From NCBI GenBank assembly GCA_038993745.2, contig CP160629.1, forward strand, positions 1,302,001-1,366,000: a DNA stretch of 64,000 nt. The letters run 5' to 3'. Position 1 is the stretch's first letter. Each line of letters starts with the position of its first letter. Below, piece after piece: positions 28,365-38,244 of this stretch. The position numbers and the translations under genes were made by a program. The notes under the pieces were generated by a model that was not told where the DNA came from, did not search any database, and saw only the letters and a list, made by a program, of their open reading frames with translations. The DNA comes from Aliivibrio fischeri. GTDB taxonomy: Bacteria; Pseudomonadota; Gammaproteobacteria; Enterobacterales; Vibrionaceae.

Positions 28365-31001
28365 ATGAGCGATCTTGCTAAAGAGATCACGCCCGTAAAT
28401 ATTGAAGATGAGCTTCGAGGTTCTTACCTAGACTATGCGATGTCAGTAATCGTTGGTCGTGCTCTTCCCGATGTGCGTGATGGCCTAAAACCAGTACACC
28501 GCCGCGTTTTATTCGCAATGGATGTACTAGGTAATGATTGGAATAAACCATATAAAAAATCTGCCCGTGTTGTTGGCGACGTAATCGGTAAATATCACCC
28601 TCACGGTGATAGTGCTGTTTATGACACCATCGTACGTATGGCGCAGCCGTTCTCACTACGCTATATGCTTGTTGATGGCCAAGGTAACTTCGGTTCTATT
28701 GATGGCGATTCAGCGGCGGCGATGCGTTATACCGAAGTTCGTATGGCGAAAATCGCTCACGAATTATTGGCTGATCTAGACAAAGAAACTGTAGATTATG
28801 TTCCTAACTATGATGGTACAGAACAGATCCCTGCAGTATTACCAACAAAGATTCCGAACCTACTTGTAAATGGTTCATCAGGTATCGCCGTTGGTATGGC
28901 AACAAACATCCCACCACACAACTTAACAGAAGTGGTAAATGGTTGTTTGGCTTTCATCGAAAATGAAGAAATCACGATCGATGAGCTAATGAACTACATT
29001 CCAGGTCCTGACTTCCCGACAGCTGCATTGATCAGTGGTCGTAAAGGCATCGTTGATGCTTATAAGACAGGTCGTGGTAAAGTTTACATGCGTTCTAAAG
29101 CAAATATCGAAGCTGACAAGAATGGTAAAGAAACCATTATTGTTACAGAGATCCCTTATCAAGTTAACAAAGCTCGCTTGATCGAAAAGATCGCTGAGCT
29201 AGTTAAAGATAAGAAAGTAGAAGGCATTTCAGCATTACGTGACGAATCTGATAAAGATGGTATGCGTATTGTTATTGAATGTAAGCGTGATGCAGTAGGT
29301 GAGGTTGTTCTTAATAATCTTTACTCTCTGACTCAACTTCAAACTACATTCGGTATCAATATGGTTGCACTAGATAATGGTCAACCAAAACTATTCAACC
29401 TGAAAGAAATGTTGAAGTGTTTCGTCGATCACCGTCGTGAAGTGGTAACTCGCCGTACTATTTTTGAATTACGCAAAGCGCGTGATCGTGCTCATATCCT
29501 TGAAGGTTTAGCACTAGCATTAGCGAACATCGATGAAATCATCGAATTGATCAAGAATGCACCAACACCAGCAGAAGCAAAAGAAGGTCTAATCTCACGT
29601 GGTTGGGATTTAGGTAACGTTGCTTCAATGCTAGAGCGTGCTGGTACTGATGCTGCTCGTCCTGATTGGTTAGAGCCAGAGTTTGGTATTCGTGAAGGTA
29701 AATACTTCTTAACAGAACAACAAGCTCAAGCAATTCTAGAACTTCGTCTACACCGTTTAACTGGTTTAGAGCACGAGAAGATTTTAGATGAATACAAAGC
29801 ACTATTAGATGAAATCGCAGAGCTAATGCATATTCTTGCAAGCACTGAACGTCTAATGGAAGTGATCCGTGACGAATTAGTGATGGTTCGCGACATGTAC
29901 GGTGATGAGCGTCGCACTGAAATCGGTGCTGCAATCCATGACATCGACATGGAAGACCTAATCACACAAGAAGATGTTGTAGTAACACTTTCTCGTGAAG
30001 GTTATGTTAAGTACCAAATTCTGAGCGATTACGAAGCACAACGTCGTGGTGGTAAAGGTAAGAGTGCAACTAAGATGAAAGATGAAGATTTCATCGAACG
30101 TCTACTTGTTGCGAATACTCATGATAATATCCTTTGTTTCTCTACACGTGGTAAAGCGTATAGCTTGAAAGTATTCCAATTACCTCAAGCAAGTCGTACT
30201 GCTCGTGGTAAGCCAATCGTAAACATTCTTCCTCTAGAAGAAGGTGAGCGTATTACAGCGATTCTACCAGTATCTGAATACTCTGAAGATAAGTTTATCT
30301 TCATGGCAACAGGTGATGGTACTGTTAAGAAAACATCACTAGATCAATTTGCAAAAGTTCGTGCAAACGGCTTAATCGCAGTAAATCTACGTGAAGATGA
30401 TTCACTAATCGGTGTTGATATCACTGATGGTTCAAGTGAAATCATGCTGTTCTCTAAAGCTGGTAAAGTGGTTCGTTTCAACGAAGAACAAGTTCGTGGT
30501 ATGGGCCGTACAGCTTCTGGTGTTCGTGGTATGAAACTGTCTGGTGAAGATCAGGTTGTTTCGTTAATCGTTCCTTCTAATGAAGGCGATATCTTAACAG
30601 TGACTCAAAATGGTTACGGTAAACGTACTGTTCTTTCTGAGTATCCTGCGAAGAGCCGTGCAACGCAAGGTGTTGTATCTATCAAAGTTTCTGAACGTAA
30701 CGGCAGTGTTGTTGGTGCAGTTCAAGCTGAAGATGGCGATGAATTCATGATGATCACTGACGCAGGTACGCTAGTACGTACTCGTGTATCAGAAGTTAGC
30801 CAAGTGGGTCGTAATACTCAAGGTGTAACATTGATCCGTACTTCTGAAAATGAAAATGTAGTTGCACTGCAACGCATTGATGAAGTTGAAGAAGCTGAAA
30901 TCATTGAAGGTGAAGAGGGTGAAGTAACAGAGGCTGCAGTAACAACTGAAGCAACTGATACTCCTCAAGCTGATACTGACGCTGAGAGCACAGAAGAATA
31001 A
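28365..31001 (+). CDS. gyrA: DNA gyrase subunit A
   Basis: 878 residues. With GyrB it introduces negative supercoils; the catalytic tyrosine lies in [10 protein letters not shown]. The quinolone-resistance region has Ser83 and Asp87 ([10 protein letters not shown]), the susceptible-type residues in E. coli numbering. The GyrA box QRRGGKGKS is present in the C-terminal DNA-wrapping domain, and the tail is acidic and Glu/Thr-rich. I use the ATG for [10 protein letters not shown], which has GAGGGA 10 bases upstream; an earlier in-frame TTG is not needed. A strong terminator follows. Confidence 0.97.
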   Translation: MSDLAKEITPVNIEDELRGSYLDYAMSVIVGRALPDVRDGLKPVHRRVLFAMDVLGNDWNKPYKKSARVVGDVIGKYHPHGDSAVYDTIVRMAQPFSLRYMLVDGQGNFGSIDGDSAAAMRYTEVRMAKIAHELLADLDKETVDYVPNYDGTEQIPAVLPTKIPNLLVNGSSGIAVGMATNIPPHNLTEVVNGCLAFIENEEITIDELMNYIPGPDFPTAALISGRKGIVDAYKTGRGKVYMRSKANIEADKNGKETIIVTEIPYQVNKARLIEKIAELVKDKKVEGISALRDESDKDGMRIVIECKRDAVGEVVLNNLYSLTQLQTTFGINMVALDNGQPKLFNLKEMLKCFVDHRREVVTRRTIFELRKARDRAHILEGLALALANIDEIIELIKNAPTPAEAKEGLISRGWDLGNVASMLERAGTDAARPDWLEPEFGIREGKYFLTEQQAQAILELRLHRLTGLEHEKILDEYKALLDEIAELMHILASTERLMEVIRDELVMVRDMYGDERRTEIGAAIHDIDMEDLITQEDVVVTLSREGYVKYQILSDYEAQRRGGKGKSATKMKDEDFIERLLVANTHDNILCFSTRGKAYSLKVFQLPQASRTARGKPIVNILPLEEGERITAILPVSEYSEDKFIFMATGDGTVKKTSLDQFAKVRANGLIAVNLREDDSLIGVDITDGSSEIMLFSKAGKVVRFNEEQVRGMGRTASGVRGMKLSGEDQVVSLIVPSNEGDILTVTQNGYGKRTVLSEYPAKSRATQGVVSIKVSERNGSVVGAVQAEDGDEFMMITDAGTLVRTRVSEVSQVGRNTQGVTLIRTSENENVVALQRIDEVEEAEIIEGEEGEVTEAAVTTEATDTPQADTDAESTEE

Positions 31002-31022
31002 TTTATTCTGATGTTTTCAAAT

Positions 31023-31057
31023 AAAAAGCCCGCTTAGAAATAAGCGGGCTTTTTTTA
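31023..31057 (+). terminator. Rho-independent terminator after gyrA
   Basis: A stem AAAGCCCGCTTA / TAAGCGGGCTTT with a GAAA tetraloop is followed by a T run. Confidence 0.92.
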
Positions 31058-31060
31058 TCA

Positions 31061-31327
31061 TTAAAAAACGTCGAAAATGCCTTGTTCTGAATATAAGTTT
31101 GATGCAATAACAAACGTTTTTTTACCACAAGAAATACAAACAGGTGGGCCAAACCACGCAGCATAGCATTCGCCACATGAATAATGAGCATTAATTAAAC
31201 GTAAATGAGTTTTATCAGGAATTACGTTTAAAGCAGCTTGTTGTAATTTAATTTGTCTTTCATCTTTTATTATTGTTTTCATTCTAGCCAACTTTACGGT
31301 GTTAATAATGAGATACATAAATTTCAT
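31061..31327 (-). CDS. small zinc-ribbon-like protein
   Basis: Up to 88 residues. Two CxxC pairs, CGEC and CISC, 14 residues apart (YSCGECYAAWFGPPVCISCGKK) suggest a zinc ribbon. A start at MKTIIKDER (31282) is equally possible and would give 73 residues without the hydrophobic leader; neither start has a clear ribosome-binding site. It is convergent with gyrA. Function unknown. Confidence 0.55.
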   Translation of the reverse strand: MKFMYLIINTVKLARMKTIIKDERQIKLQQAALNVIPDKTHLRLINAHYSCGECYAAWFGPPVCISCGKKTFVIASNLYSEQGIFDVF

Positions 31328-31415
31328 TAATGAGATACCTATAAAGAAGTATGATATGATATGGCTCGTAAAACAATAATGCAGATTGTGATCTAGATTA
31401 TCTTTTTTAAAATAA

Positions 31416-31439
31416 AAAAGAGTGCAGAAGCACTCTTTT
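31416..31439 (-). terminator. terminator after DUF3581 gene
   Basis: A perfect 10-bp stem AAAAGAGTGC / GCACTCTTTT with a tetraloop. On the minus strand a T-rich tract follows. Confidence 0.85.
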
Positions 31440-31465
31440 ATAAGTCATTATTTAGTTTATAAATT

Positions 31466-32173
31466 TTAATTGTTGTAAGCGGTTTTTAGTGCAACAAATC
31501 GTTCAACTAAATCATCGATAGCAGTTTGATCGTAAGTCTTTAAACCTGTCGCAATCATTCGTTTAGTACCATGGCCAACTTCTTCACCGTTTTCAGTAAA
31601 TTTAAAGTTTAACTTAACAACGCCACGCTTTCCTTCGATATCCATGGTTGCGCCGGTAAATTCAACACTTGGTGTAGTAAGGTCAAGTCGAGTAAATTCG
31701 ATATCCATGCTTTCATAAATTACTAATGGGCGCTGACAATTAATCATTAATTGTTTTTCTTCCATTAATGGAACCATGATATGAGGGAAGTTCATTCCTG
31801 AAAATTGAACATATTGTTTTACGACATGCTCAATAAACTTAGGGTTAAGATTTTTTTCACCACTACGCTTTACGTGAAGGTACACTTTTTCATTATCGTC
31901 TGAAAGCGAATATTCACCTTGTTCTGTGTGGTTAATATGTAATGCTGTACCGTTAGATACCATACCTGCAAAATCGAAATGCATTTTATTACTAATACCA
32001 GTTTTAGATAATAAAACTGCAAATAATAAATCACCAGGAACACAGAAACGCTTAGAATCCACATCATGAATTGGGTTAAAATCACCAGCCACTTTTTTCG
32101 CAAAATCGCTTGCTTGTTGGCGTGTGAATTCAAATGAGTTATCTGTTTCTGAAAAATATTGATTTAACTGCAT
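31466..32173 (-). CDS. DUF3581 family protein
   Basis: 235 residues, soluble. The N-terminal half (ASDFAKKVAGDFNPIHD) resembles MaoC-like hot-dog proteins, with an aspartate-histidine pair in the place of a hydratase active site, but I cannot name a substrate. The overall pattern matches DUF3581, which is widespread in marine gammaproteobacteria. Monocistronic, followed by a good terminator. Confidence 0.8.
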   Translation of the reverse strand: MQLNQYFSETDNSFEFTRQQASDFAKKVAGDFNPIHDVDSKRFCVPGDLLFAVLLSKTGISNKMHFDFAGMVSNGTALHINHTEQGEYSLSDDNEKVYLHVKRSGEKNLNPKFIEHVVKQYVQFSGMNFPHIMVPLMEEKQLMINCQRPLVIYESMDIEFTRLDLTTPSVEFTGATMDIEGKRGVVKLNFKFTENGEEVGHGTKRMIATGLKTYDQTAIDDLVERFVALKTAYNN

Positions 32174-32402
32174 AATAAATTTGGTAAAAACCTAGCTAAT
32201 GAAATAACTTGGCTAGTATAACCAATCTCTTCTCATCTAATGGTCTATCCAGTGCGAATAAAAGTAAAAACAATCAGTTAAACGTTTCAAAATGTAGATA
32301 AATTGACATTTACTTCACGGTTATCTCGATATAATCACAAACGAAGTACTCACATCAACCAGTGTATTTATTGTATCTAAGGTTGAACATTAAGGTTAAA
32401 AA

Positions 32403-32951
32403 ATGAAATCGTTAATAACGGTAGGGCTAGTTTTTTCATTAATAGCATCAAGTTACAGTGCTCAGGCAGAAGAAAAGCAATCTGGAGATCTCGCTGCAGA
32501 CATCGGTGCGGTTGGGATTCCTGTTATTGCAGGCTCGATAGCTTTATATAAAGAAGATTACGATGGCTTTTGGATGTTTGCTAAAGGAGCTACTTATACT
32601 TTAGCGGCAACACAAGCGTTAAAATATACGGTAAAAGAGGAGCGACCGAATGGGGAGGACAACTTAAGTTTTCCATCCGGGCATTCATCGTCAGCGTTCC
32701 AAGGTGCTTCATACTTACAGTTCCGTTATGGTTGGGAATATGGGGTTCCTGCGTATATAGGGGCGAGTTTAGTTGGATACTCACGTGTAGAGAATGAACA
32801 CCATTATTGGCGTGATGTTATTGCCGGTGCGGTATTAGCGACAACCATTCAATATTTGGTTACCGATAAGTACCTTGATTCAAATAGCGTAATGATTGCG
32901 CCAGTGATCAATGATGATCACGTTGGAATTGCAGCATCTTTCTCATTTTAA
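32403..32951 (+). CDS. PAP2-family phosphatase, exported
   Basis: 182 residues with a signal peptide (cleavage near AQA-EEKQ). All three PAP2 catalytic motifs are present: KYTVKEERP (KX6RP), PSGH, and SRVENEHHYWRD (SRX5HX3D). It probably dephosphorylates a lipid phosphate or undecaprenyl pyrophosphate-type substrate on the periplasmic side. It is shorter than PgpB, having only weak membrane segments and a C-terminal ASFSF that suggests outer-membrane association. Confidence 0.87.
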   Translation: MKSLITVGLVFSLIASSYSAQAEEKQSGDLAADIGAVGIPVIAGSIALYKEDYDGFWMFAKGATYTLAATQALKYTVKEERPNGEDNLSFPSGHSSSAFQGASYLQFRYGWEYGVPAYIGASLVGYSRVENEHHYWRDVIAGAVLATTIQYLVTDKYLDSNSVMIAPVINDDHVGIAASFSF

Positions 32952-33013
32952 TTGGCAAATGGTGTACAAGCGAGTAAAATCAGCTCCCTTTTAATAATGC
33001 TAGGTGTACCACA

Positions 33014-34546
33014 ATGTTTATTGGATTTGACTACGGAACCGCTAACTGTTCAGTTGCGACCATTCAAAATAACCAAACAAAATTACTAAAACTAGAAGGG
33101 GATAACACCTTTATTCCTTCTGCGTTATGTGCACCTACTCGTGAAGCGGTTTCTGAATATTTATTTCGTATTTGGGGCGTTCAGCCAAGTACAGATATAA
33201 ATGAACGTTTGCTTCACACTGCAATTTCATACAATCGTGAAGAAGATATCGATGTTGATGCTGAGTCGATGACATTTGGTCAAGCAGCATTAAATATGTA
33301 CATCGAAGATCCTGAAGAAGTGTATTACGTAAAATCACCAAAATCATTCTTAGGGGTATCTGGTTTACGTGATGTACAAGTGAGTTTATTCGAAGATCTT
33401 GTTACTGCAATGATGAAAAACATCAAAAACAATGCAGAGCAAGAACTACAGCAAGATATTACGTCGACAGTAATTGGTCGTCCAATTAACTTCCAAGGCG
33501 CAGCTAGTGACGAAGCTAATGCACAAGCGATCTCAATTTTGTCATGTGCAGCAATGCGTGTGGGTTTTAAAAATATTGAGTTTCAATTTGAGCCAGTTGC
33601 GGCAGGTTTAGACTTTGAACAAACATTAACAGAAGACAAAACGGTTCTGATTGTTGATATCGGCGGTGGTACGACGGACTGTTCAATGATTCAAATGGGG
33701 CCGTCTTGGCGTGAACATCATGACAGAACGAAAGGGATCTTATCTCACAGTGGTTCTCGTATCGGTGGTAACGATTTAGACATTTACCTCGCACATCGTC
33801 AGTTTATGCCTTTACTTGGTTCACAGAGTCGAACTCATAAAGGCTTAGAATTACCAATGACGCAGTTTTGGAATCCAATTGCCATCAATAACATTGTTGC
33901 TCAACTGGACTTCTTTGGTTTTGGTAATCGTAAACATTTAATGCAGATGCTTAATGATACTCAAGAGCCAGAAAAAGTTGCACGTTTAATTAAACTTTAT
34001 GATGAAAAATTAAGTTACAAACTGCTACGTGATGCAGAGCAAACGAAAATAGCATTATCAGAATACGCTGAGCAAGCGGTAGATTTAAGTTACCTTGATG
34101 AAGGTTTAACTTTGAATATTTCTCAACAATGTCTAGCAGAAGCAATTGCGAAGCCACAAGAGAACATTAATAAGCTGATTAAAGAAGCGATCGTTCAAGC
34201 AGGCACGACACCAGATATCATTTATGTAACTGGCGGTTCTGCTCACGCTGAGCAAGCGGTAGATTTAAGTTACCTTGATGAAGGTTTAACTTTGAATATT
34301 TCTCAACAATGTCTAGCAGAAGCAATTGCGAAGCCACAAGAGAACATTAATAAGCTGATTAAAGAAGCGATCGTTCAAGCAGGCACGACACCAGATATCA
34401 TTTATGTAACTGGCGGTTCTGCTCGTTCTCCAATTCTACGTTCAGCATTACAACAGCAATTACCAAACATTGAGATTGTTGGTGGTAATTATTTTGGCTC
34501 TGTTACAGCAGGATTAGCACACTGGGCAAATTACTGCTTTGGGTAA
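33014..34546 (+). CDS. yegD: Hsp70-family chaperone YegD with internal duplication
   Basis: 510 residues; the family is normally about 450. The actin-like ATPase fold shows FDYGTANCSVA (phosphate 1), VDIGGGTTDCSM (phosphate 2) and IYVTGGSA (adenosine motif). A 60-residue block beginning AEQAVDLSYLDEG and ending in the adenosine motif occurs twice in tandem, encoded by two identical 180-bp copies. Removing one copy gives the expected 450 residues. The extra block sits in the nucleotide-binding domain, so folding or ATP binding may be impaired although the frame is open. AGGTG precedes the ATG. Confidence 0.9.
   Translation: MFIGFDYGTANCSVATIQNNQTKLLKLEGDNTFIPSALCAPTREAVSEYLFRIWGVQPSTDINERLLHTAISYNREEDIDVDAESMTFGQAALNMYIEDPEEVYYVKSPKSFLGVSGLRDVQVSLFEDLVTAMMKNIKNNAEQELQQDITSTVIGRPINFQGAASDEANAQAISILSCAAMRVGFKNIEFQFEPVAAGLDFEQTLTEDKTVLIVDIGGGTTDCSMIQMGPSWREHHDRTKGILSHSGSRIGGNDLDIYLAHRQFMPLLGSQSRTHKGLELPMTQFWNPIAINNIVAQLDFFGFGNRKHLMQMLNDTQEPEKVARLIKLYDEKLSYKLLRDAEQTKIALSEYAEQAVDLSYLDEGLTLNISQQCLAEAIAKPQENINKLIKEAIVQAGTTPDIIYVTGGSAHAEQAVDLSYLDEGLTLNISQQCLAEAIAKPQENINKLIKEAIVQAGTTPDIIYVTGGSARSPILRSALQQQLPNIEIVGGNYFGSVTAGLAHWANYCFG
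34065..34424 (+). repeat. exact 180-bp tandem duplication inside yegD
   Basis: 34065-34244 and 34245-34424 are identical base for base. The period is 180, a multiple of three, so the frame is kept. The absence of any substitution implies a very recent event or an assembly artefact. Confidence 0.97.
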
Positions 34547-34617
34547 TGAGCTCTATTTTATTAATTGTTAATTTTCGAGCTGCATTGTCGCAGCTCGAAT
34601 TGTATTAGGAAAAGACA

Positions 34618-34935
34618 ATGAAAACAGCACCAACAGAAATGACGTTTTTTGAGCGTTTTGAATCAGATATTTTATCGGGTAAGAAAGTGATCACGATTCG
34701 TGATGAATCAGAAAAAGATTACGTGATTGGAACAGAAGTTGAAGTTAGTACTTATGAAGATAATCGTCGTTTTTGCCGATTAGCTATCGACAATGTTGAA
34801 CCAATTAATTTTGATGATCTTAATCAGTACCATGCTGAGCAAGAGAATATGACATTAGAAGAACTAAAAAATATTATCGAAGAAATTTACCCAAATAAAG
34901 GTCAACTTTACGTTATCTCTTATCATTTAGTTTAA
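34618..34935 (+). CDS. yqfB: N4-acetylcytidine amidohydrolase (ASCH domain)
   Basis: 105 residues, single ASCH domain. The sequence is clearly YqfB-like: TFFERFESDILSGKKVITIRDESE near the N-terminus and HAEQENMTLEELK later. E. coli YqfB hydrolyses N4-acetylcytidine. AGGAAAAG precedes the ATG. It lies 19 bases before the next gene, so the two may be co-transcribed. Confidence 0.9.
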   Translation: MKTAPTEMTFFERFESDILSGKKVITIRDESEKDYVIGTEVEVSTYEDNRRFCRLAIDNVEPINFDDLNQYHAEQENMTLEELKNIIEEIYPNKGQLYVISYHLV

Positions 34936-34953
34936 AGGAAATAGAGGTCAATA

Positions 34954-36036
34954 ATGGAATTATTATCTATCGACTTTTTAGGTCAGCCACTTCGTTTAGA
35001 AGGTTCAATGGCAGGTTGGCAGCAATTATTTTGGAGTAATACTCTTGTTGCTCAACACGCTGCATCGGCGGATCATAATGATCACTTTCATCATGAGTTT
35101 CAGTTAACTCAAGGTGAAAAAATCATCACTTGTCAGTTAGAGGCCAAAGTGACTTGGCAACCATTCCTTATTGAATACCGAGCAATGATTGATGGTGAGT
35201 TAGTAGCAGAAGGCAGCCGTAACGAAAAAGACATTGAAAAACAGGTTCCACATACTCCTATTAAAGCTGAGCGTAAATTCAGTTTAATAGGGTTAGTTTC
35301 ATTAGGAATGAAGGCATTAAAAAGTGCCAAATTAATTAAGGTTGTTTTAGCCTCTGCAAGTCTTGCTGCATACTCGTGGTTATTCTCTATTGAATTCGCT
35401 TTATCTTTGATCGCTTGTTTAATGTTTCATGAGTATGGACATATAAAAGCGATGAAATATTTTGGAATGAAAACCAAAGGTATTTACCTTATACCATTTT
35501 TAGGCGGTTTAGCTCTGAGTGATGAGAAGATAAATACGAGATGGCAAGATGTTGTTATCTCGATTATGGGGCCATTTTTTGGCTTAATCCTTTCGCTTAT
35601 TCTTATGGTGGTATATTGGATAACAGGGGAGATGTTCTTTGCTGGTCTTGCTGTATTTAATGCATTCTTAAATTTATTTAATTTATTACCAATACTCCCA
35701 TTAGATGGTGGGCACGTTTTAAAAAGTATTAGCTTTTCAATGAACAGTAAGCTTGGTATTTTTTTATGTGCACTAGCAGCTGTTAGTGGTGTCATATTAA
35801 GTTACTATTTAGGCCTAGCGCTGTTTGGTTTTTTACTTATCATGGGTAGTTTAGAAATTGTATTTGAATGGCGAGCTCGTCATCACAGTCATTTATTGCC
35901 ACTGGATCGATACGGACAAATTATTTCATCGGTTTGGTATGTAGGGTTAGTGAGTTCATTAATTGGCATTATTTGGTATTTCGCAAGTAGCGGTGATGCT
36001 TTGTTGCAATTACCTATGCAAATATTAGGAACTTAA
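34954..36036 (+). CDS. M50 (site-2-type) intramembrane metalloprotease
   Basis: 360 residues. The N-terminal 110 residues are soluble; about six membrane helices follow. The zinc motif is HEYGH (HExxH) inside a helix, and the third ligand motif is NLLPILPLDGGH. It should cut substrates within the membrane. The soluble N-terminus is unlike RseP and no PDZ domain is visible, so it is not the sigma-E protease. It lies between yqfB and a Spo0M-like gene with short spacers. Confidence 0.85.
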   Translation: MELLSIDFLGQPLRLEGSMAGWQQLFWSNTLVAQHAASADHNDHFHHEFQLTQGEKIITCQLEAKVTWQPFLIEYRAMIDGELVAEGSRNEKDIEKQVPHTPIKAERKFSLIGLVSLGMKALKSAKLIKVVLASASLAAYSWLFSIEFALSLIACLMFHEYGHIKAMKYFGMKTKGIYLIPFLGGLALSDEKINTRWQDVVISIMGPFFGLILSLILMVVYWITGEMFFAGLAVFNAFLNLFNLLPILPLDGGHVLKSISFSMNSKLGIFLCALAAVSGVILSYYLGLALFGFLLIMGSLEIVFEWRARHHSHLLPLDRYGQIISSVWYVGLVSSLIGIIWYFASSGDALLQLPMQILGT

Positions 36037-36085
36037 TCTCTAAAATTAAGATTATTAGCTCTTAATAGCTAAAAGGAATTTACGG

Positions 36086-36832
36086 ATGTTTAAAAAATTA
36101 AAAGCGTCTCTTGGCATTGGTGCCGCAAAAGTGGATACCATTTTAGAAAATCCAGAGCTTTTCCAAGGGGATAAGCTTATCGGTGCCGTTCATATTCAAG
36201 GTGGCGATATAGAGCAGAAAATTGATGCTATTCATATCAAGCTGAACACAGAGATTAAAATTGAAAATGATAATGGTGTGAGTTATCAAACATTCACTCT
36301 ATTTCATACACAAGCGGTTAATCCATTTGTTATCCAAGCTGGTGAACAAAAGAAATTACCATTTACTATTAAGTTACCTGACGAAACACCAATTACGGCA
36401 TTAAATGTTCGTAATAACCACTGTGACGTATGGGTTGAGACGGTATTGGATATTGATTTTGCATTAGATCCAACAGATCGAGATTTACTAATAGTAAAAC
36501 CATTACCTGTCGCTGGAGCGATTATCCAACAAGTTGAGCAAGCTGGCTTTAACATGGTAAAAGCAGATGTTGAGAAGGGCTTTTTAAATGGAGGTCACTT
36601 CAAGTCTCATTCTGGTTGTTACCAAGAAATTGAATTTAGAAGTAGCGGCTTTATTAATAAGAAAGAAATTGAATTGTCATTTATTTTGGATGGCAGTGTT
36701 CTCCATTGCTTAGCGGAAGTTGACCGTTCTCTTGGTTTTAATCGTGGTGATCAATATATTTCATTCTCTTTAGGTCTAAATGTCTCAAGTGCTGAAATAA
36801 ATAATGCTGTTCAGCGAATTTTACGCGTATAA
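36086..36832 (+). CDS. Spo0M-like (arrestin-fold) protein
   Basis: 248 residues, soluble, almost all beta strand. The N-terminal half (KVDTILENPELFQGDKLIGAVHIQGG) matches the Spo0M family, named after a Bacillus sporulation-control protein and arrestin-like in fold. In non-sporulating bacteria the role is unknown. AAAAGGAAT precedes the ATG. It is probably in one operon with the M50 protease; a bidirectional terminator follows. Confidence 0.87.
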   Translation: MFKKLKASLGIGAAKVDTILENPELFQGDKLIGAVHIQGGDIEQKIDAIHIKLNTEIKIENDNGVSYQTFTLFHTQAVNPFVIQAGEQKKLPFTIKLPDETPITALNVRNNHCDVWVETVLDIDFALDPTDRDLLIVKPLPVAGAIIQQVEQAGFNMVKADVEKGFLNGGHFKSHSGCYQEIEFRSSGFINKKEIELSFILDGSVLHCLAEVDRSLGFNRGDQYISFSLGLNVSSAEINNAVQRILRV

Positions 36833-36874
36833 AGATTGACGAAGTACGGTGTAAATAAAAAGATTAAATGCATT

Positions 36875-36906
36875 AATAAAGCTCTCTACATTTAGAGAGC
36901 TTTATT
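36875..36906. terminator. bidirectional terminator
   Basis: A 13-bp perfect stem, AATAAAGCTCTCT (36875-36887) with AGAGAGCTTTATT (36894-36906), between convergent genes. Confidence 0.88.
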
Positions 36907-36910
36907 TGTT

Positions 36911-37201
36911 TTATGCTTCTATAGCATTATAAAACGTTATTTTTGGTTCTTCTTCTAAAAGACCATTAAGGTTAGCAATCAAATCAGTAAAGTGCGTCTC
37001 TTTGCAATGCGAATCGAACGCATTTTTATCACTAAATTGTTCTTGAAATAAAAACTTACGACTATCTGATTGGTCTTGAAATAAACAATAGCGAATACAG
37101 CCTTTTTCGTTACGAGTAGGAGCTAATATTGCTGTTAGCAGTTGATATAATGCCTCTTCTTTTCCCATCTTAGCGCAGAATTGTGCAGTCAAGTGAATCA
37201 T
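36911..37201 (-). CDS. antibiotic-biosynthesis-monooxygenase-domain protein
   Basis: 96-residue small ABM/YgiN-type ferredoxin-like fold. The pattern CAKMGKEEALYQLLTAILAPTRNEKGCIRY then FLFQEQFSDKNAFDSHCKETHF is typical. Members are quinol or heme-related monooxygenases, or have no known substrate. It lies just downstream of a VOC protein on the same strand, 21 bases apart, so they are likely co-transcribed. Confidence 0.82.
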   Translation of the reverse strand: MIHLTAQFCAKMGKEEALYQLLTAILAPTRNEKGCIRYCLFQDQSDSRKFLFQEQFSDKNAFDSHCKETHFTDLIANLNGLLEEEPKITFYNAIEA

Positions 37202-37222
37202 GTTGTATTTCCGATTTATTTA

Positions 37223-37618
37223 TTATAAGTAACGCCCAGCTCGTTGAATAAATTCAATCTTGTAGCCGTCAGGATCAGTAACGAAAAAGAACGTCGCTAA
37301 TAGCACGCCTTCATGGTCAAATGATTTAATATCCGAAGTGTTAATACCGTATGTATTTAGGCGCTTATGTGTTGTATGAATACAATCAACACTCACCGCA
37401 ATGTGTCCATAGCCATTACCGTGAATATAGGGTTCGTGTTGGTCGTGATTATGAGTCAATTCGATTTCGAATCCTGTTTCAGAATTAGCAAGGTAGGTCA
37501 GTGAAAAATCATCAAAACGATATTGATTAACGATCTCTAGCTCTAGTGCATCACGGTAGAATTTGATGGAGGCAGGTAAGTCATGCACTCTCACCATGCT
37601 ATGTATTAGTTTTGTCAT
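37223..37618 (-). CDS. glyoxalase I-like VOC-family protein
   Basis: 131 residues with two beta-alpha-beta-beta-beta modules of the VOC fold. Candidate metal ligands are His6 in LIHSMVRV, the glutamate in GFEIELTH, His in GYGHIAVSV and Glu in YKIEFIQ, the lactoylglutathione-lyase pattern. It may detoxify methylglyoxal with glutathione. The classic GloA is a little longer, so I leave the gene symbol empty. AAGGAGAACCC upstream is a strong ribosome-binding site. Confidence 0.83.
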   Translation of the reverse strand: MTKLIHSMVRVHDLPASIKFYRDALELEIVNQYRFDDFSLTYLANSETGFEIELTHNHDQHEPYIHGNGYGHIAVSVDCIHTTHKRLNTYGINTSDIKSFDHEGVLLATFFFVTDPDGYKIEFIQRAGRYL

Positions 37619-37717
37619 GGGTTCTCCTTGTGAACGAGAACATCATAATGAGAGTTGAAAGTAGGGTGGTAGTACGTGAGTACGACAAATAACAAATCTA
37701 TTAAAATGAATGTGTCA

Positions 37718-37999
37718 TTAAAGAGTTGAGAGTGTTTCTTGTGGCTTACGTGAATAAATTAAACAAGCACAGCGAAGTAACGAAGCAAAATTAGTGACCT
37801 CTCCGTTATGTTCTAATGCCTCTTTGTATATTGTAGAAATAAAACGAGGGACGCTTAAACCTTGGTACTCAGCGATTTCTTCAAGTGTTTCCCAAAAGCT
37901 GGCTTCTAGTTTTACACTGGTAGCATGACCATCAATTCGAATAGAGCGAGTGATGAATTGGTAGTTTTCAGTTGGCTGATGAGCAAATATTTCACACAT
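37718..37999 (-). CDS. ribbon-helix-helix domain protein
   Basis: 93 residues. MCEIFAHQPTENYQFITRS, then SIRIDGHATSVKLEASFWETLEEIA and FASLLRCACLIY match the RHH_4 family of putative DNA-binding proteins. I start at the second in-frame ATG because the family usually begins MCxIFA. There is no clear ribosome-binding site for either. Function unknown; possibly a transcription regulator. Single gene, divergent from thrS. Confidence 0.78.
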   Translation of the reverse strand: MCEIFAHQPTENYQFITRSIRIDGHATSVKLEASFWETLEEIAEYQGLSVPRFISTIYKEALEHNGEVTNFASLLRCACLIYSRKPQETLSTL

Positions 38000-38223
38000 A
38001 AATATCATAGGTCTGTTGAGTTATTGCATTATTTTGTATGGAAATGAAGCGAGAATCAAATAACTGGGAAATATCATTTTTGTGATCTTGATTCTTTTTT
38101 TGCATTAATGAGTTAAGAAACGTACAATAGCGCTCTTGTGAGTATTCCCGACCTTTGTGTGGTTGATTGATTCTCTCAACTATTCTATATACAACGTATT
38201 TTTCGTTTATTAATTTTTAGCAT

Positions 38224-38244
38224 GTGTTGCTTCGTGTGCAACAC
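38224..38244 (+). promoter_or_regulatory. tRNA-Thr anticodon-arm-like operator of thrS
   Basis: GTGTTGC (38224-38230) and GCAACAC (38238-38244) form a 7-bp stem closing a 7-base loop TTCGTGT, whose central triplet CGT equals a threonine anticodon. It ends 18 bases before the thrS ATG, just upstream of the AAGGA ribosome-binding site. In E. coli, ThrS binds such a mimic in its own mRNA and blocks translation. Confidence 0.75.
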
